A DNA stretch of 64,000 nt from Planctomycetaceae bacterium (GTDB lineage Bacteria; Planctomycetota; Planctomycetia; Pirellulales; Pirellulaceae): the NCBI GenBank assembly GCA_027487485.1, contig JAIYDN010000059.1, positions 1 to 64,000 on the forward strand, given 5' to 3'. The position numbers were made by a program, and so were the translations under genes. Below the pieces are notes generated by a model, which worked only from the letters and a program-made list of their open reading frames with translations, ran no database searches and was not told the origin of the DNA. Shown piece by piece: positions 9,108-19,500 of the stretch (the stretch's first letter is position 1; each line of letters opens with the position of its first letter).

Positions 9108-11600
9108 ATGCTCGAAGTGAACCGAAAAAAACGCACTCCCTTGCAGATCGTTTTGGACTACTTCGCGTCCAAAGGACACAAGCCTTTTCGTTTTCAGCGG
9201 GACACCTGGAAAGCGTACGCGATGGGTTGCAGCGGCTTAGTGCACTCGGCGACTGGTTCTGGAAAGACACTGGCCGTATGGCTCGGTCCCGTCCTACAAT
9301 GGCTGAAGGAAAATCCTAACCCTTGCGAGTGGAATCCCAAGTCGCCACCAGCCTTGCGAGTTCTCTGGATCACGCCGCTTCGAGCTCTCGCAGCCGACAC
9401 GGAGAACGCCCTGCGCTCTCCCCTGGAAGGTATGGGATTGCCTTGGCGTTTGGAGTCCCGGACCGGCGACTCAAGCCAAAGCCTGAAGGCGAAGCAGCTC
9501 AAGAAACTACCAACCGCTTTGATCACCACTCCGGAAAGCCTTAGCCTGTTGCTGACTCATGAATCATTGATACCGCAGCTGACAGGGCTCGAATCGGTGA
9601 TCGTGGATGAATGGCATGAGCTGCTCGGCAGCAAACGTGGCGTACAGGTTGAATTGGCTCTGGCAAGACTTCGAAAATTCAATCCCCAGCTTCGCACCTG
9701 GGGGCTGTCCGCAACCCTTGGAAATCTCGTACAGGCCCGCGATTCCTTAACCGGCCCTCACCCTGTGCAGAATGTTCAAATCATCGAGGGTGATAAGAAA
9801 AAACGCATGCGATTGGATTCGCTTATTCCTAGAAAAATGGACCGTTTTCCCTGGTCAGGACACATTGGTACCCAAATGGTACCTCAAGTTGCCTCCTTGA
9901 TTGAACAGGTTGGGAGCACTTTAGTCTTCGCCAACACACGTTCGCAAACGGAGATTTGGTATCAGCATTTGCTGAAGCACCGACCGGACTGGGCGGGACA
10001 GATCGCCGTCCATCACGGATCCTTGGATACAAGCGTTCGAGATTGGGTTGAGCAGGGATTGAAAAATGGAAAACTGCGAGCGGTTGTTTGTACGAGCAGC
10101 TTGGATCTAGGAGTCGACTTTTCAGCTGTCGATCAAGTGATCCAAGTTGGAAGTCCCAAAGGTTCTGCTCGGCTTCTGCAACGTGCAGGGCGGAGCGGCC
10201 ATCAGCCGGGAGCCGAAAGTCGACTGACTTTTGTTCCTACCAATGCGATCGAGCTTGTGGAAATGGCAGCAGCCAAAACCGCCATCCAAAACGGCAACCT
10301 AGAAGCGCGCTTGCTGCTCAATAAGCCCCTGGACGTATTGGCTCAGCATGTCGTTACTATCGCAATCGGTGGTGGTTTTCAGTCGGATGAATTACTTCAG
10401 GAAGTACGCTCCACCCTGGTATTCCAATCACTGACTCAAGAAGAGTGGCAATGGGTCCTAGATTTCGTGGTTCAAGGTGGTAGCTCATTAGGTGCTTACC
10501 CAGAATTCCATCGTGTCGAAAAGAAGGGTGACCATTATCAAGTCTCGATACGGAAGATTATCACTTTACACCGAATGAATATCGGGACCATCGTTTCCGA
10601 TGCTTCCATGAAGGTAAAGTACATGAAGGGCAACACTCTTGGAACCGTCGAAGAAAGCTTTGTATCCAAGCTCAAGCCAGGAGACCGTTTCTTGTTCGCA
10701 GGCAAGCTTGTGGAGCTGGTTCTCATTCGAGATAATACTGCTTACGTGAAGCGATCCAAAGGTGTTCCGGATGCGGTCCCTCGATGGATGGGCGGCCGCA
10801 TGCCATTGTCAAGTGAGTTGAGCCAAGCTCTTCGCTTTAAAATCCAAGAGGCTTCCGAAGGGCAGTTTTTAGGATCAGAAATGAAATCGCTGCAAAGTTT
10901 ATTCGATCTGCAAGCCAAATGGAGCGCGTTGCCACGGACGAACGAGCTGCTGATCGAGCTGATTAAGGACCGCTCGGGTTACCAAGCGTTTCTGTTCCCG
11001 TTTGACGGCCGCTTGGTGCACGAGGGACTTGCTGCATTGCTGGCTTTCCGTCTGTCGAGAATCCAAAAAACCACTTTTAGTATGGCGTGCAACGATCACG
11101 GGATTGTATTGCAATCTCCTCATGAAATACCAATCGAAAAGGGGATTGCCAATGGGTTGTTTACCACCGAGGGGCTTCAGGAAGATATCCAACAAAGTCT
11201 AAACTCAACCGAAATGGCCAAGCGACAATTTCGCCATATTGCACGCATCGCTGGTCTGATTCAATCGGGCTTGCCTGGGCAACGCAAAAGCACCAACCAT
11301 ATTCAGGCGAGCAGCAATCTGTTCTTCGATGTTTTTACCGAGTACGATCCGTCCAATCTACTTCTGGATCAATGTCGCCGCGAAGTGCTGGAGCAACAAA
11401 TGGAGGTGAATCGATTACGCGATTCCGTTGATCGAATGGAACAGTCTCGTATGTTGATCACTCGACCACCCAAAGTGACACCGCTTGCATTTCCATTGTT
11501 AGTAGACAAACTGAGGGAGCGATTGAGCAGTGAGACACTTGGCGAGCGAGTGGCTCGAATGCAATCCGAACTTGAGAAAGCCGCTACGGAAAGCAATTAA
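9108..11600 (+). CDS. Ligase-associated DEXH-box DNA helicase (Lhr-like)
   Basis: An 830-residue SF2 helicase. Walker A SATGSGKT has its Lys at 53, and the Walker B box DEWH is at about 167-170. SATLG (motif III) and QRAGRSGH (motif VI) are present, with the long C-terminal Lhr-type core. Length and composition match the DEXH helicase of the ligase-associated DNA damage response set, whose partners are an exonuclease, an ATP-dependent ligase and a phosphoesterase. The phosphoesterase follows 6 bp downstream and an exonuclease stub lies just upstream. Inferred role: nucleic-acid unwinding during DNA repair. ATG at 9108 gives a complete N-terminus including the FRFQRDTW motif before Walker A. 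Confidence 0.9.
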   Translation: MLEVNRKKRTPLQIVLDYFASKGHKPFRFQRDTWKAYAMGCSGLVHSATGSGKTLAVWLGPVLQWLKENPNPCEWNPKSPPALRVLWITPLRALAADTENALRSPLEGMGLPWRLESRTGDSSQSLKAKQLKKLPTALITTPESLSLLLTHESLIPQLTGLESVIVDEWHELLGSKRGVQVELALARLRKFNPQLRTWGLSATLGNLVQARDSLTGPHPVQNVQIIEGDKKKRMRLDSLIPRKMDRFPWSGHIGTQMVPQVASLIEQVGSTLVFANTRSQTEIWYQHLLKHRPDWAGQIAVHHGSLDTSVRDWVEQGLKNGKLRAVVCTSSLDLGVDFSAVDQVIQVGSPKGSARLLQRAGRSGHQPGAESRLTFVPTNAIELVEMAAAKTAIQNGNLEARLLLNKPLDVLAQHVVTIAIGGGFQSDELLQEVRSTLVFQSLTQEEWQWVLDFVVQGGSSLGAYPEFHRVEKKGDHYQVSIRKIITLHRMNIGTIVSDASMKVKYMKGNTLGTVEESFVSKLKPGDRFLFAGKLVELVLIRDNTAYVKRSKGVPDAVPRWMGGRMPLSSELSQALRFKIQEASEGQFLGSEMKSLQSLFDLQAKWSALPRTNELLIELIKDRSGYQAFLFPFDGRLVHEGLAALLAFRLSRIQKTTFSMACNDHGIVLQSPHEIPIEKGIANGLFTTEGLQEDIQQSLNSTEMAKRQFRHIARIAGLIQSGLPGQRKSTNHIQASSNLFFDVFTEYDPSNLLLDQCRREVLEQQMEVNRLRDSVDRMEQSRMLITRPPKVTPLAFPLLVDKLRERLSSETLGERVARMQSELEKAATESN

Positions 11601-11606
11601 GGGCAC

Positions 11607-12278
11607 ATGTCAGTATTGACCGTATCGATTGAAGGCATCGAACTGCGTATCTTGGCTCAGCGTGGCCTTTATTGGCTAGAACAAGAAACACTATTCATCG
11701 CGGACACGCATTTTGGAAAAGAAGCGACCTTTCGCAGCGCAGGAATTGCAGCACCGCGAGGCTGTACCGGAGGGACCCTAGTTACCATTTCGAACATGTT
11801 GCGAGAATGCCATGCTTCACGTTTGGTTTTGTTGGGTGACATGTTTCATGCAAGGACATCCATTTCGGAAGACATTCGAAACTCCTTGGATACCTTCTTT
11901 GGAGAACATTCAGAATTGAAGTTCTCTTTGGTATTGGGGAATCACGATCGTCACATCAAGCGACTTCCATCGCATTGGCCGATTGAGATTTTAGAGACAG
12001 GAACCATGCTCGGAAGGATTTCCATTTCGCATTTTCCTCAAGCACCTGTGCCTGGCTCTGACTTGCTTCTGTGCGGGCACATTCATCCTGCCTATCGCCT
12101 TGTTTCTCGGTCCGATTCTATCGGCAAACTACCTTGTTTTTGGCTTTCACAAAACCAACTCGTCCTACCCGCAATCGGGGAGTTTACGGGGACGGAAGTG
12201 ATCAAGCCCAAGAAGTCCGATCGAATATGGGTGATCGCGGATGGGCAAGTCGTTGAAATCAACCAACCAAATCCTTGA
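11607..12278 (+). CDS. pdeM: Ligase-associated metallophosphoesterase PdeM
   Basis: A 223-residue calcineurin-like phosphoesterase. Metal-binding motifs are visible in order: IADTHFGK (D33, H35), LLGDMFHAR, LGNHDRH and CGHIHPAY. The FRSAGI segment after the first motif and the overall length fit the PdeM-type partner of the DEXH helicase. It starts 6 bp after the helicase stop, so they are co-expressed. Its last 20 bp overlap the 3' end of the opposing sigma-factor gene. Biochemical substrate is not clear from sequence. Confidence 0.85.
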   Translation: MSVLTVSIEGIELRILAQRGLYWLEQETLFIADTHFGKEATFRSAGIAAPRGCTGGTLVTISNMLRECHASRLVLLGDMFHARTSISEDIRNSLDTFFGEHSELKFSLVLGNHDRHIKRLPSHWPIEILETGTMLGRISISHFPQAPVPGSDLLLCGHIHPAYRLVSRSDSIGKLPCFWLSQNQLVLPAIGEFTGTEVIKPKKSDRIWVIADGQVVEINQPNP

Positions 12279-12837
12279 ATCGTTTCAAGGCTCGGTAGTA
12301 TCGCTTTTTTATAGTCTCCAAACCGATGTCCAGCAATTTGGAAATTTCGGCTAACGAGTAACCATCCACATGCCTCATCTCCAAGACCTCGCGATCGATC
12401 TGGTTCAACTCACCTAGCTTCTTTAGAATCTCCGATTGCAGATCGGATTTTGCTACTTTGCTCGTGAGCGACATTGTTGAATGGGTCAGACTAGCCACAA
12501 GGAAGTTATCCAAGTGATTCTCTTCCCGGAAGGGGTTTCTTGCTTCCCGAAATTGCTTGCGATGAACCTCACACAATACTTGCAAGCTAAGATGCCGAAG
12601 CCAAATCAAGGGTGGAAGTGCTGGATTAGAAAGGTACGCAGGAAGAGCCGTTTGAGCTCGGACAAATACCTCTTGGATTACATCGGAAGCGTCAAGTCTG
12701 GAAGCAAGCTTTCGGTTGATGCGGCGTTCCAAAAAACTTCTTAAGTGAGCTCGTTCATGCTCAAACAACCGTCCAAGTTCAGACGGCCCCTGATCCAACG
12801 GAATTTCAGCAGTAGAGTGCATCATAATCCTTCTCAC
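12259..12837 (-). CDS. ECF RNA polymerase sigma factor paired with a Ser/Thr kinase
   Basis: A 192-residue sigma-70 family protein. Region 2 (FEHERAHLRSFLERRINRKL...DASDVIQEVFVRA) and region 4 (LNQIDREVLEMRHVDGYSLAEISKLLDIGLETIKKRYYRALKRF) are both present. Region 4 ends in a helix-turn-helix. Its gene starts 35 bp after the stop of the kinase gene on the same strand. Sigma/kinase neighbours of this kind are a Planctomycetes hallmark in which the kinase is thought to control the sigma factor in place of a classical anti-sigma. The 3' end overlaps pdeM by 20 bp (convergent). Confidence 0.9.
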   Translation of the reverse strand: MRRIMMHSTAEIPLDQGPSELGRLFEHERAHLRSFLERRINRKLASRLDASDVIQEVFVRAQTALPAYLSNPALPPLIWLRHLSLQVLCEVHRKQFREARNPFREENHLDNFLVASLTHSTMSLTSKVAKSDLQSEILKKLGELNQIDREVLEMRHVDGYSLAEISKLLDIGLETIKKRYYRALKRFKDLVG

Positions 12838-12872
12838 TTATCACGATGTTTGTAGGTGGAATAGGATTGCCA

Positions 12873-14636
12873 TCACTTGGACTGTTGGAGAAAATTGTCG
12901 ATGATATTTTTCAGTTCTTGATTCGACTGACTACCCTCGGTCATCGTCTTTTGGAATTCCTGGCTAAAGGATGATTCTACAAGCCTGAGCCAAGAAACCA
13001 GCGTTTGGTCCGGGATCTTTAGGCTGACAATTTGCTCAAGCCTTGGTATCTCGCCCTGAAAGAGCGATGCGAGAACTCGGTCTGCTTTTTCTTGAGGGAC
13101 GCGCTTGTTGACGATCGCTTTTGCAAACAATTCAAGCGTTGTATGTCCTCGAAGCTTTTCACCCGCGCTCAATGTCGAATTATGAAGAGGGTGGTGCAAT
13201 GCGCTCACCTTGTTCGCATTCATGATGGGCGAATTGCGGTAGTTTTTAATCAACGAATCGAGTTCACCAGGTTTGAGGCCCTCGGTAGTAACCTTTTCGA
13301 CGATGCGGTCTATTTTCGAGGTCACTTCATCGGCCGAAGCTTGGTTGTTGCTTTGGCTGACTACCGAATGCTTGATGGCTTCTCCGATCACTTCCACGAA
13401 GCCCGATTCCTCATTTTCAATCGCAGAGGCTAGCTTCTTGAGGCTGTTATTCTGCTCTTGAGGCTTGATCACTGACATCGGATTGTGATCTGGACGAGCG
13501 AGCAGTTTGGGAGCAACGATTAAGGTAGGAACAGCAAGAAAGCAAAGGATTCCGCCTGCGACCGCATAGCGAACCCTATTGCGCATAGCTGTTTTGAACT
13601 CCTGTTCGGTCATGCGTTTGCCTATGCGTCTTCTGTCGCAAGGCGTCTTACCCTCAAGAAACCGGGCAAGCACGGCAGCCATCTCTTTGGCAGATTGGAT
13701 CCTTCTTTCAGGGTGCGGCTCGCAAGCTCGATCGATGATGGAAGCTAGTTCCTTAGCGATGTTCGGATTGACTTGCGACACCAGTGGCGTTTCTACTGGA
13801 CCGGTATTGTCCGTGCTTCCGTGACTGGCAAGTTCATACAAAGTCCGGCCAAGAGAATAGACATCGCATCGCGGATCGACCACCCCTCGCAATTGCTCCG
13901 GCGCCATGAAACGCGGCGTGCCCGCAATCTGTTTACTTTGGCTTACCGTCATTCCTAGCTCATTGACTTTGGCAAGACCGAAATCAATGATCCAGCACTT
14001 GCCGCTTTTGTCGATCAGAAGATTCGACGGCTTGATGTCTCGATGGATGATTTTATTTTGGTGAATGTATTCCATAGCGGAAGCAATCTCGAGCCCCCAA
14101 GTGGCCAACAGATTCCAATCGTTGTGCAGCTCTGATAGCCAATATCGAGCGGGTACGGTTGGTCGAGGCGAGAGAATTTCGGCAAGAGTGAGTCCCTCGA
14201 CCAAGTTGGTCACGATATAAACGTAATCTTCACTGGTGCCAAAGGACTCGATCTTCACGATATGGGGATGGCTCAACCGGCTCAGGCTCTCAATTTCCCG
14301 ATCGAGTCGTCCGATGTTGGAGAATTCGCGATCCAGCCGAACAAGTTTGATAGCAACAAATCGGCCGCTGTGGTGTTTGGCCTTATAGACAACACCCGAC
14401 GCGCCGTTCCCAATCTCTTCAATTAATTGGTAGTTGGGGATTTTTGGAAGCGGGAGCGATTTTCCACCGAGATCGCCTTCCAAAGCGGCCATCATCGGTA
14501 ATTCAGTCAGGATTCGATTCGAAAACTGAGGAAACTGCTTTGCCAACGCATGAACGCTGACCCGATTGCCTCGACGCAACTCTTGAAGGTAAACCTCCGT
14601 GATGTCGGTATAACTGATATCGAGACTAGCTTGCAT
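12873..14636 (-). CDS. Membrane-anchored Ser/Thr protein kinase (PknB-like)
   Basis: A 587-residue protein. An N-terminal 65-residue helical region precedes a complete Hanks-type kinase: glycine loop IGNGASGVVY, Lys97, HRDIKPSN with catalytic Asp200, DFG at 218-220, and an APE motif in MAPEQLRG. A single membrane span lies near 357-378 (AVAGGILCFLAVPTLIVAP). The remaining 200 residues are extracytoplasmic, helical and without a recognised domain, and may act as the sensor. Co-directional with the sigma factor 35 bp downstream, which is its likely target (inference from the known Planctomycetes arrangement). Confidence 0.9.
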   Translation of the reverse strand: MQASLDISYTDITEVYLQELRRGNRVSVHALAKQFPQFSNRILTELPMMAALEGDLGGKSLPLPKIPNYQLIEEIGNGASGVVYKAKHHSGRFVAIKLVRLDREFSNIGRLDREIESLSRLSHPHIVKIESFGTSEDYVYIVTNLVEGLTLAEILSPRPTVPARYWLSELHNDWNLLATWGLEIASAMEYIHQNKIIHRDIKPSNLLIDKSGKCWIIDFGLAKVNELGMTVSQSKQIAGTPRFMAPEQLRGVVDPRCDVYSLGRTLYELASHGSTDNTGPVETPLVSQVNPNIAKELASIIDRACEPHPERRIQSAKEMAAVLARFLEGKTPCDRRRIGKRMTEQEFKTAMRNRVRYAVAGGILCFLAVPTLIVAPKLLARPDHNPMSVIKPQEQNNSLKKLASAIENEESGFVEVIGEAIKHSVVSQSNNQASADEVTSKIDRIVEKVTTEGLKPGELDSLIKNYRNSPIMNANKVSALHHPLHNSTLSAGEKLRGHTTLELFAKAIVNKRVPQEKADRVLASLFQGEIPRLEQIVSLKIPDQTLVSWLRLVESSFSQEFQKTMTEGSQSNQELKNIIDNFLQQSK

Positions 14637-14855
14637 TGGATGATCGTGGTTGAGAAGCTACTGCAATGGAGGCAAGCACGTGGGAAAACATGTAGCCGTT
14701 TTGCAAAGGTAGCTTCTGATTCGCTGGGGAATCGTTCGATCGAATTCTTTTTGCTAAGTCGGATCCCGCCGAGTCCCTGCAATGCAACTTTACCTACTAA
14801 TCGGCAAAGCTGCCGTGGTTGTTTCAATCGGTCGATTCGTCAAAATCCATTGTTT

Positions 14856-16517
14856 TCACTGACTTGACTTCATCTTTAGCTGTGCGGCAGCGGCCTGATC
14901 CACAGCACTGAAGATACGTGGGAAGCCCATCATTCCCAGGACTTTCGCGCTGGTCATGACCCCTGCTAGCAACGCTCCATTGACGCCTGGGACTCCGACG
15001 TCGCTGCCGGTCAGATACAGATTGCGCAACGACGTTTTTACCTTCCATGCGTTTTCAAACAATCGGTCAGGTTTGCAGGCTTGGCCGTAGATCATGCCAT
15101 TGGGATGCGACGTGAAGGACTCGACCGAGAGCGGTGTTGACACCTCTTGGTATTGAACAAGATCTCTCAACTTGGGATAGCTGCGACAGGCGTAGTCGAG
15201 CAAAATCTTGCCGAGCTTTTCCTTGTAAGCTTCGTACTCTTCACCGCGTTTCTTCCACCTGGAGTCTTCGAAGGGGAGCCATTTTTCCATATCGCTGAAG
15301 GTAACCAGTTGAGCGACGTGGGGCGTTTGACCGGGGTTTCGAAGACTCCCAAAGGACAGAAACATCCCTTCTAGATCTTCTAGTTCATTAAACTTTTCAT
15401 AACGATGTTTGGTGGAATCCATTTCGTCAAAAAGCCAATAGTTCGCTTCATCAAATCCATGCTTTCGCGGGTCATCCTTCAGGCCCATGTAGAGCACCAA
15501 ACAAGACGTGCCGACTTCGCAGCGTTTCATCTGAGCGCGTTCGCGAGTCACGTACTGCGAAGGTGCTAGTTTACCGAAGGTTGTGAATGCACCCGCATTG
15601 GAGATAACAACAGGCGCTCGAAATTCGACCGACTGCCCCTTGTGTTCTGCTCGTACCCCGACCGCTCGATTCCCTTCAACGAGAATGGTGGAAACAGCAT
15701 GGTTGATCAGGCAAGACCCGCCGTGAGCCTCAATGGTCTTGACGGCCCGTTCGCCGATTTGCTTGCTTCCACCCATAGGGTAGAAACCGCCATCCAAGTA
15801 ATCGCGCATGACCGTTCCGTGAAACGCAAATGCGCTCTGGTGGGGCAAGGTACCATAGGCAGGCCAGATACCAGAAAGAATTCCCTTCAACTTCGGATCT
15901 CGGAACCGCTGATCCAATACTTGCTTTGTCGTCATCGTAGCCCGACGACGTCCGAAAAATGTTAACAAGTCGGAAAATGGTCTTGGAAGTGTCTTGCCGA
16001 CAAACCACCGTGATATCCAGCCAAAGGTCGATTCGAGTTCTCGAAAGAACTTCTGGATCGCCTTGGCTTCGTCTGGAAACCGAGCGATAAGATCCGCTTC
16101 GTACTGCTTGCGATCATTGGGTACATCAAAGGTAAATTCTGGGAACACAAAACGTTCCGTGGTCGGCCCAATTTTATGCCATTCAAGACCCCCTCCTGTC
16201 ACAAAGTCCATGATCTTACGAGCCTGGGTGCCAGGTGCCATCTGACCGATGTAGTGAACACCTGGATCCCATTCGTAACCCTTCCTTCGGAACGCATGGG
16301 TGAAGCCGCCAATCTTAAAGTGCTTTTCTAGAACCAAGACTCTCTTGCCGGCGACTTGAGCAAGAATACTAGCGCATGTCAGCCCGCCCATTCCCGAACC
16401 GATGATAATAACATCGTAGGTTTTGCTATACGCTTCCTGAGTTGCGGACTTAAGGTGCCCTTGCACGGTGGAAGGATTTTCGTCCAAGAGTGTAGCAGGC
16501 GTATCGATGGAGTTCAT
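14856..16517 (-). CDS. FAD-dependent phytoene-desaturase / retinol-saturase-like oxidoreductase
   Basis: About 553 residues. An N-terminal dinucleotide-binding motif IIIGSGMGG is followed by the EKHFKIGGFTHAF segment and DPGVHYIG, typical of carotenoid isomerase and all-trans-retinol 13,14-reductase relatives. The C-terminus has the FAD motif LYLTGSDVGVPGVNGALLAG. It probably saturates, desaturates or isomerises a polyene or unsaturated lipid. Placed last in the polyketide/export gene run, 38 bp after the RND pump, so it may tailor the cluster's product. I chose the ATG at 16517; a TTG at 16538 in the same frame adds seven residues, and neither has a strong ribosome-binding site. Confidence 0.8.
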   Translation of the reverse strand: MNSIDTPATLLDENPSTVQGHLKSATQEAYSKTYDVIIIGSGMGGLTCASILAQVAGKRVLVLEKHFKIGGFTHAFRRKGYEWDPGVHYIGQMAPGTQARKIMDFVTGGGLEWHKIGPTTERFVFPEFTFDVPNDRKQYEADLIARFPDEAKAIQKFFRELESTFGWISRWFVGKTLPRPFSDLLTFFGRRRATMTTKQVLDQRFRDPKLKGILSGIWPAYGTLPHQSAFAFHGTVMRDYLDGGFYPMGGSKQIGERAVKTIEAHGGSCLINHAVSTILVEGNRAVGVRAEHKGQSVEFRAPVVISNAGAFTTFGKLAPSQYVTRERAQMKRCEVGTSCLVLYMGLKDDPRKHGFDEANYWLFDEMDSTKHRYEKFNELEDLEGMFLSFGSLRNPGQTPHVAQLVTFSDMEKWLPFEDSRWKKRGEEYEAYKEKLGKILLDYACRSYPKLRDLVQYQEVSTPLSVESFTSHPNGMIYGQACKPDRLFENAWKVKTSLRNLYLTGSDVGVPGVNGALLAGVMTSAKVLGMMGFPRIFSAVDQAAAAQLKMKSSQ

Positions 16518-16555
16518 AAGGATGGTCTTTCGTGGCAAGTTTTTTAAGTGACGAC

Positions 16556-19500
16556 TTATGCTCGATGCGGTTGCGCGATCATGGAAGGAGCCGAATGATA
16601 GGCAGGGACAAAGCGATGGACGTATTCATTGGTTTCAGGTTGCTTTGGCTTCAGGAACGGAAAACGATAAAGAGCCAAATATCCGCATGGGACCAGCAAC
16701 AGTGCTTGGACGGTTGCTCCCAATACTCCGTATGAAATGCAAATCGCAAGTGGTGGCCAAAACTCTCCTCCTGCCAGGTAAAGGGGCAGGAATCCAGCAA
16801 TCGTTGAAACGGTCGTCAGAATAACGTGCCTCGAGTTGTCAATCACAACGTCAATGATCCGAGCGACAGAACAGAGCCTTGCTCTCTCGTCTGCCTGGAT
16901 AGCTGCCAAGATGCACAAAGAATCATTAACAGCAACACCCTTCATGCCGATGATTCCGATGATGGCCATGAAACCAAGTGGTAATCCGGTAAGCCAAAGT
17001 GCAATCAGGCTGAAGCCAACCGAGGTCATTGCAATCAAGCAAACTAGAAATGCGAGCCGAAATGAGTTCGTGGAAAAGACCAAAGTTGCAACAAATGCGG
17101 TACCTAGAATAACTGCATAGGCTAACAGGTTTCCAATTGCGGTTTCTTGTTCACCGGCAGCTCCCTTGTATTTGATTTCGTATCCATCAGGTAACTGAAA
17201 TCCAGACGCTTGAAGCCTGCTTTTGAAGTCTTTCAGTACCGTTGCTGGGAGCGTACCTGCCGGAATGAAGGCATGGATTTCATTGCAGCGTTGTCCATTT
17301 TCGCGAAGGATCCCGCCCGAGAATTGCGAGAGTCGAATAGTGGATATGGCGCTAACGGGAATACCTTGATGCGCTGTTTTGGAGCTCGCTAGACGCTCCT
17401 GCAGTTTTAGAGAAAGGACTTCGTTCAAACCCTGACGATTCTGTCGCGGCAATCTTACTCGAATGGGAATCTCTTCGGTTCCCTCTTGAATGGTTCCGCC
17501 TGTTGACCCGTCCAACGTAAAATTAAGAATTTGTGCGATCGAAGCTGAATCGTAACCTGCAAGATAAGCCGCTTGATCGTCGACATCGATCATCGCTTTT
17601 GGGATGATCTCTTGCATCTCCGAGCGAGTATGAGTTATCTGAGGTGTTTGGCTCAGGACCAATCGAATGCTGTCTCCCAGTTGCCTTAATTGTTGCAAGT
17701 TATTGCCGAGAACAAGAATCTCAATGGGAGCTGCAAAAGGAGGCCCTTGTTCTAGTTGACGGACGACACAATGCGCTTGCGGAAATCGGTCAATCACTTT
17801 GGCTTGTAAGGCTTCAATAGCGCCTTGCGCTTCCAAGCTTGACCGACATTTGACCATAGCCTGGGCAAAGTTCGGAAGATTCGATTTATCTGGAATGATG
17901 TTGTAATAAAACGCAGGAGCGCTTTCGCCAAGGAACCAATGAACCTCCTCAATTCTTGGATCGTCTAAAGCTACTTGGCGTATCTCCCTGGCCAGTGCTT
18001 CGGTCTCTGACATGCTGGCATTGGCTGCCAATTCCAATTGAATTTGAAATTGGTCACGGTCGGCAGGGGGAAAAAACTGTTCTTCCAGGTAAGGTTCTAA
18101 TGCAAATCCAATCAGAGGAACAACAAGCGTGACTAAGACTCCGAACCTAGGGAATCGCAGCATTAGACCCAGCGTAAACCGAAGCATACGTTCCGGAAGT
18201 CGAAATGGATTGAGCAAGGGATTGTGCTTGGTTACGTGCCCAATCAGTAGAAAACTTGCAAACGCCGGGACGACCGTTAGGGAAAATCCAATCGAGATAA
18301 TCACGGCTAGTATTGTAGAAATCGCGATTGTCCCCACAAATTCGCCAGTCGAACCCGGCATCAACGCAATTGGTGCGAACGAGAACACGGTGGTTAATGT
18401 GGAGCCAACCAATGGAATGAAGAGAAATCGGCAGCACTCGATGATGGACTCTTGCAGATCTTTACCCGCCTTCAACTTACGCTCGATTTCATCGATAACG
18501 ACGATCGCATTGTCCATCAGCATCCCCATCGCGATAACGAGTCCCGAAATAGACATCTGATGTAGTGGGATTTCCAAAAACATCAAAACGCTTAATTCCA
18601 CAAAACAAGTCAGTGGCATCGTTGCGCTCGTAACAAGCGCGCTTCGCCAGCCTAGGAAGATTAAAGTACTAAGGAATACAGCCACGCCCCCGAGAATAAA
18701 GTTACTGAATAGATCCTCGAATCTCGCCTCCACATAAGGCATTTGGTTGAAGATGATGTCCATCTCAATGCCTTCGGGCAATTCACGACGGAACTTTTCC
18801 AGCACGTCCATTGCATCCTTGTTCCACCAGTCGATGCGAGATTCGTCTCGAACTTGTGCACCGATAACCACGCCTGGAAGATCTGCAATGATGGCCTTGG
18901 CGGGAGGTGGGTTGGGGGTGCCTCGCGAAATGGTGGCAATGTCCCCCAATTCCACAATGGCCCCATTGGCATCTTTGCGGATCGGTGTTCGACTCAGTCG
19001 AGTCATTGTTTCTAAGCTTCCCGAAACTTCGATGGCCAAATCAGCCGCAGTCCCTTGAACGCGGCCGGCTGGCAGCTTCGCATCAAAGCCCGCAATCATG
19101 GATGAAATGTCAGACGCGGATAGCCCAAGACTGTTCGCAACCGCCGGATCAAGCTCCACAACCACTTCTTCTTTCGAATCGCCAAACAGCGACGTTTTCT
19201 CAGTGCCTGGCAATTGATCCAAACGCTCTTGAAGTCGCTTTGCCAACCGACGAAGCATCGAATAGCTTGGCGGTGCAGAATCGGTCCACTTCAGTGCTAC
19301 AAGCATGGCGTTGGCCTTCGCGTCTAGTTCCTGCAAGTCAGGCTCCAGGGAAGTCGCTGGCATCTTAAGGTGTGCGGCTTCCATGCGTTCACGGACTTTC
19401 GCCCATGCGTTCGGAACATCTTGCTTGCGAACGTCATCTCGCAGTTCGATGATAACCAACGAAACGCCCGGTCGACTAAAAGAAAAGACCTCTTTGATAT

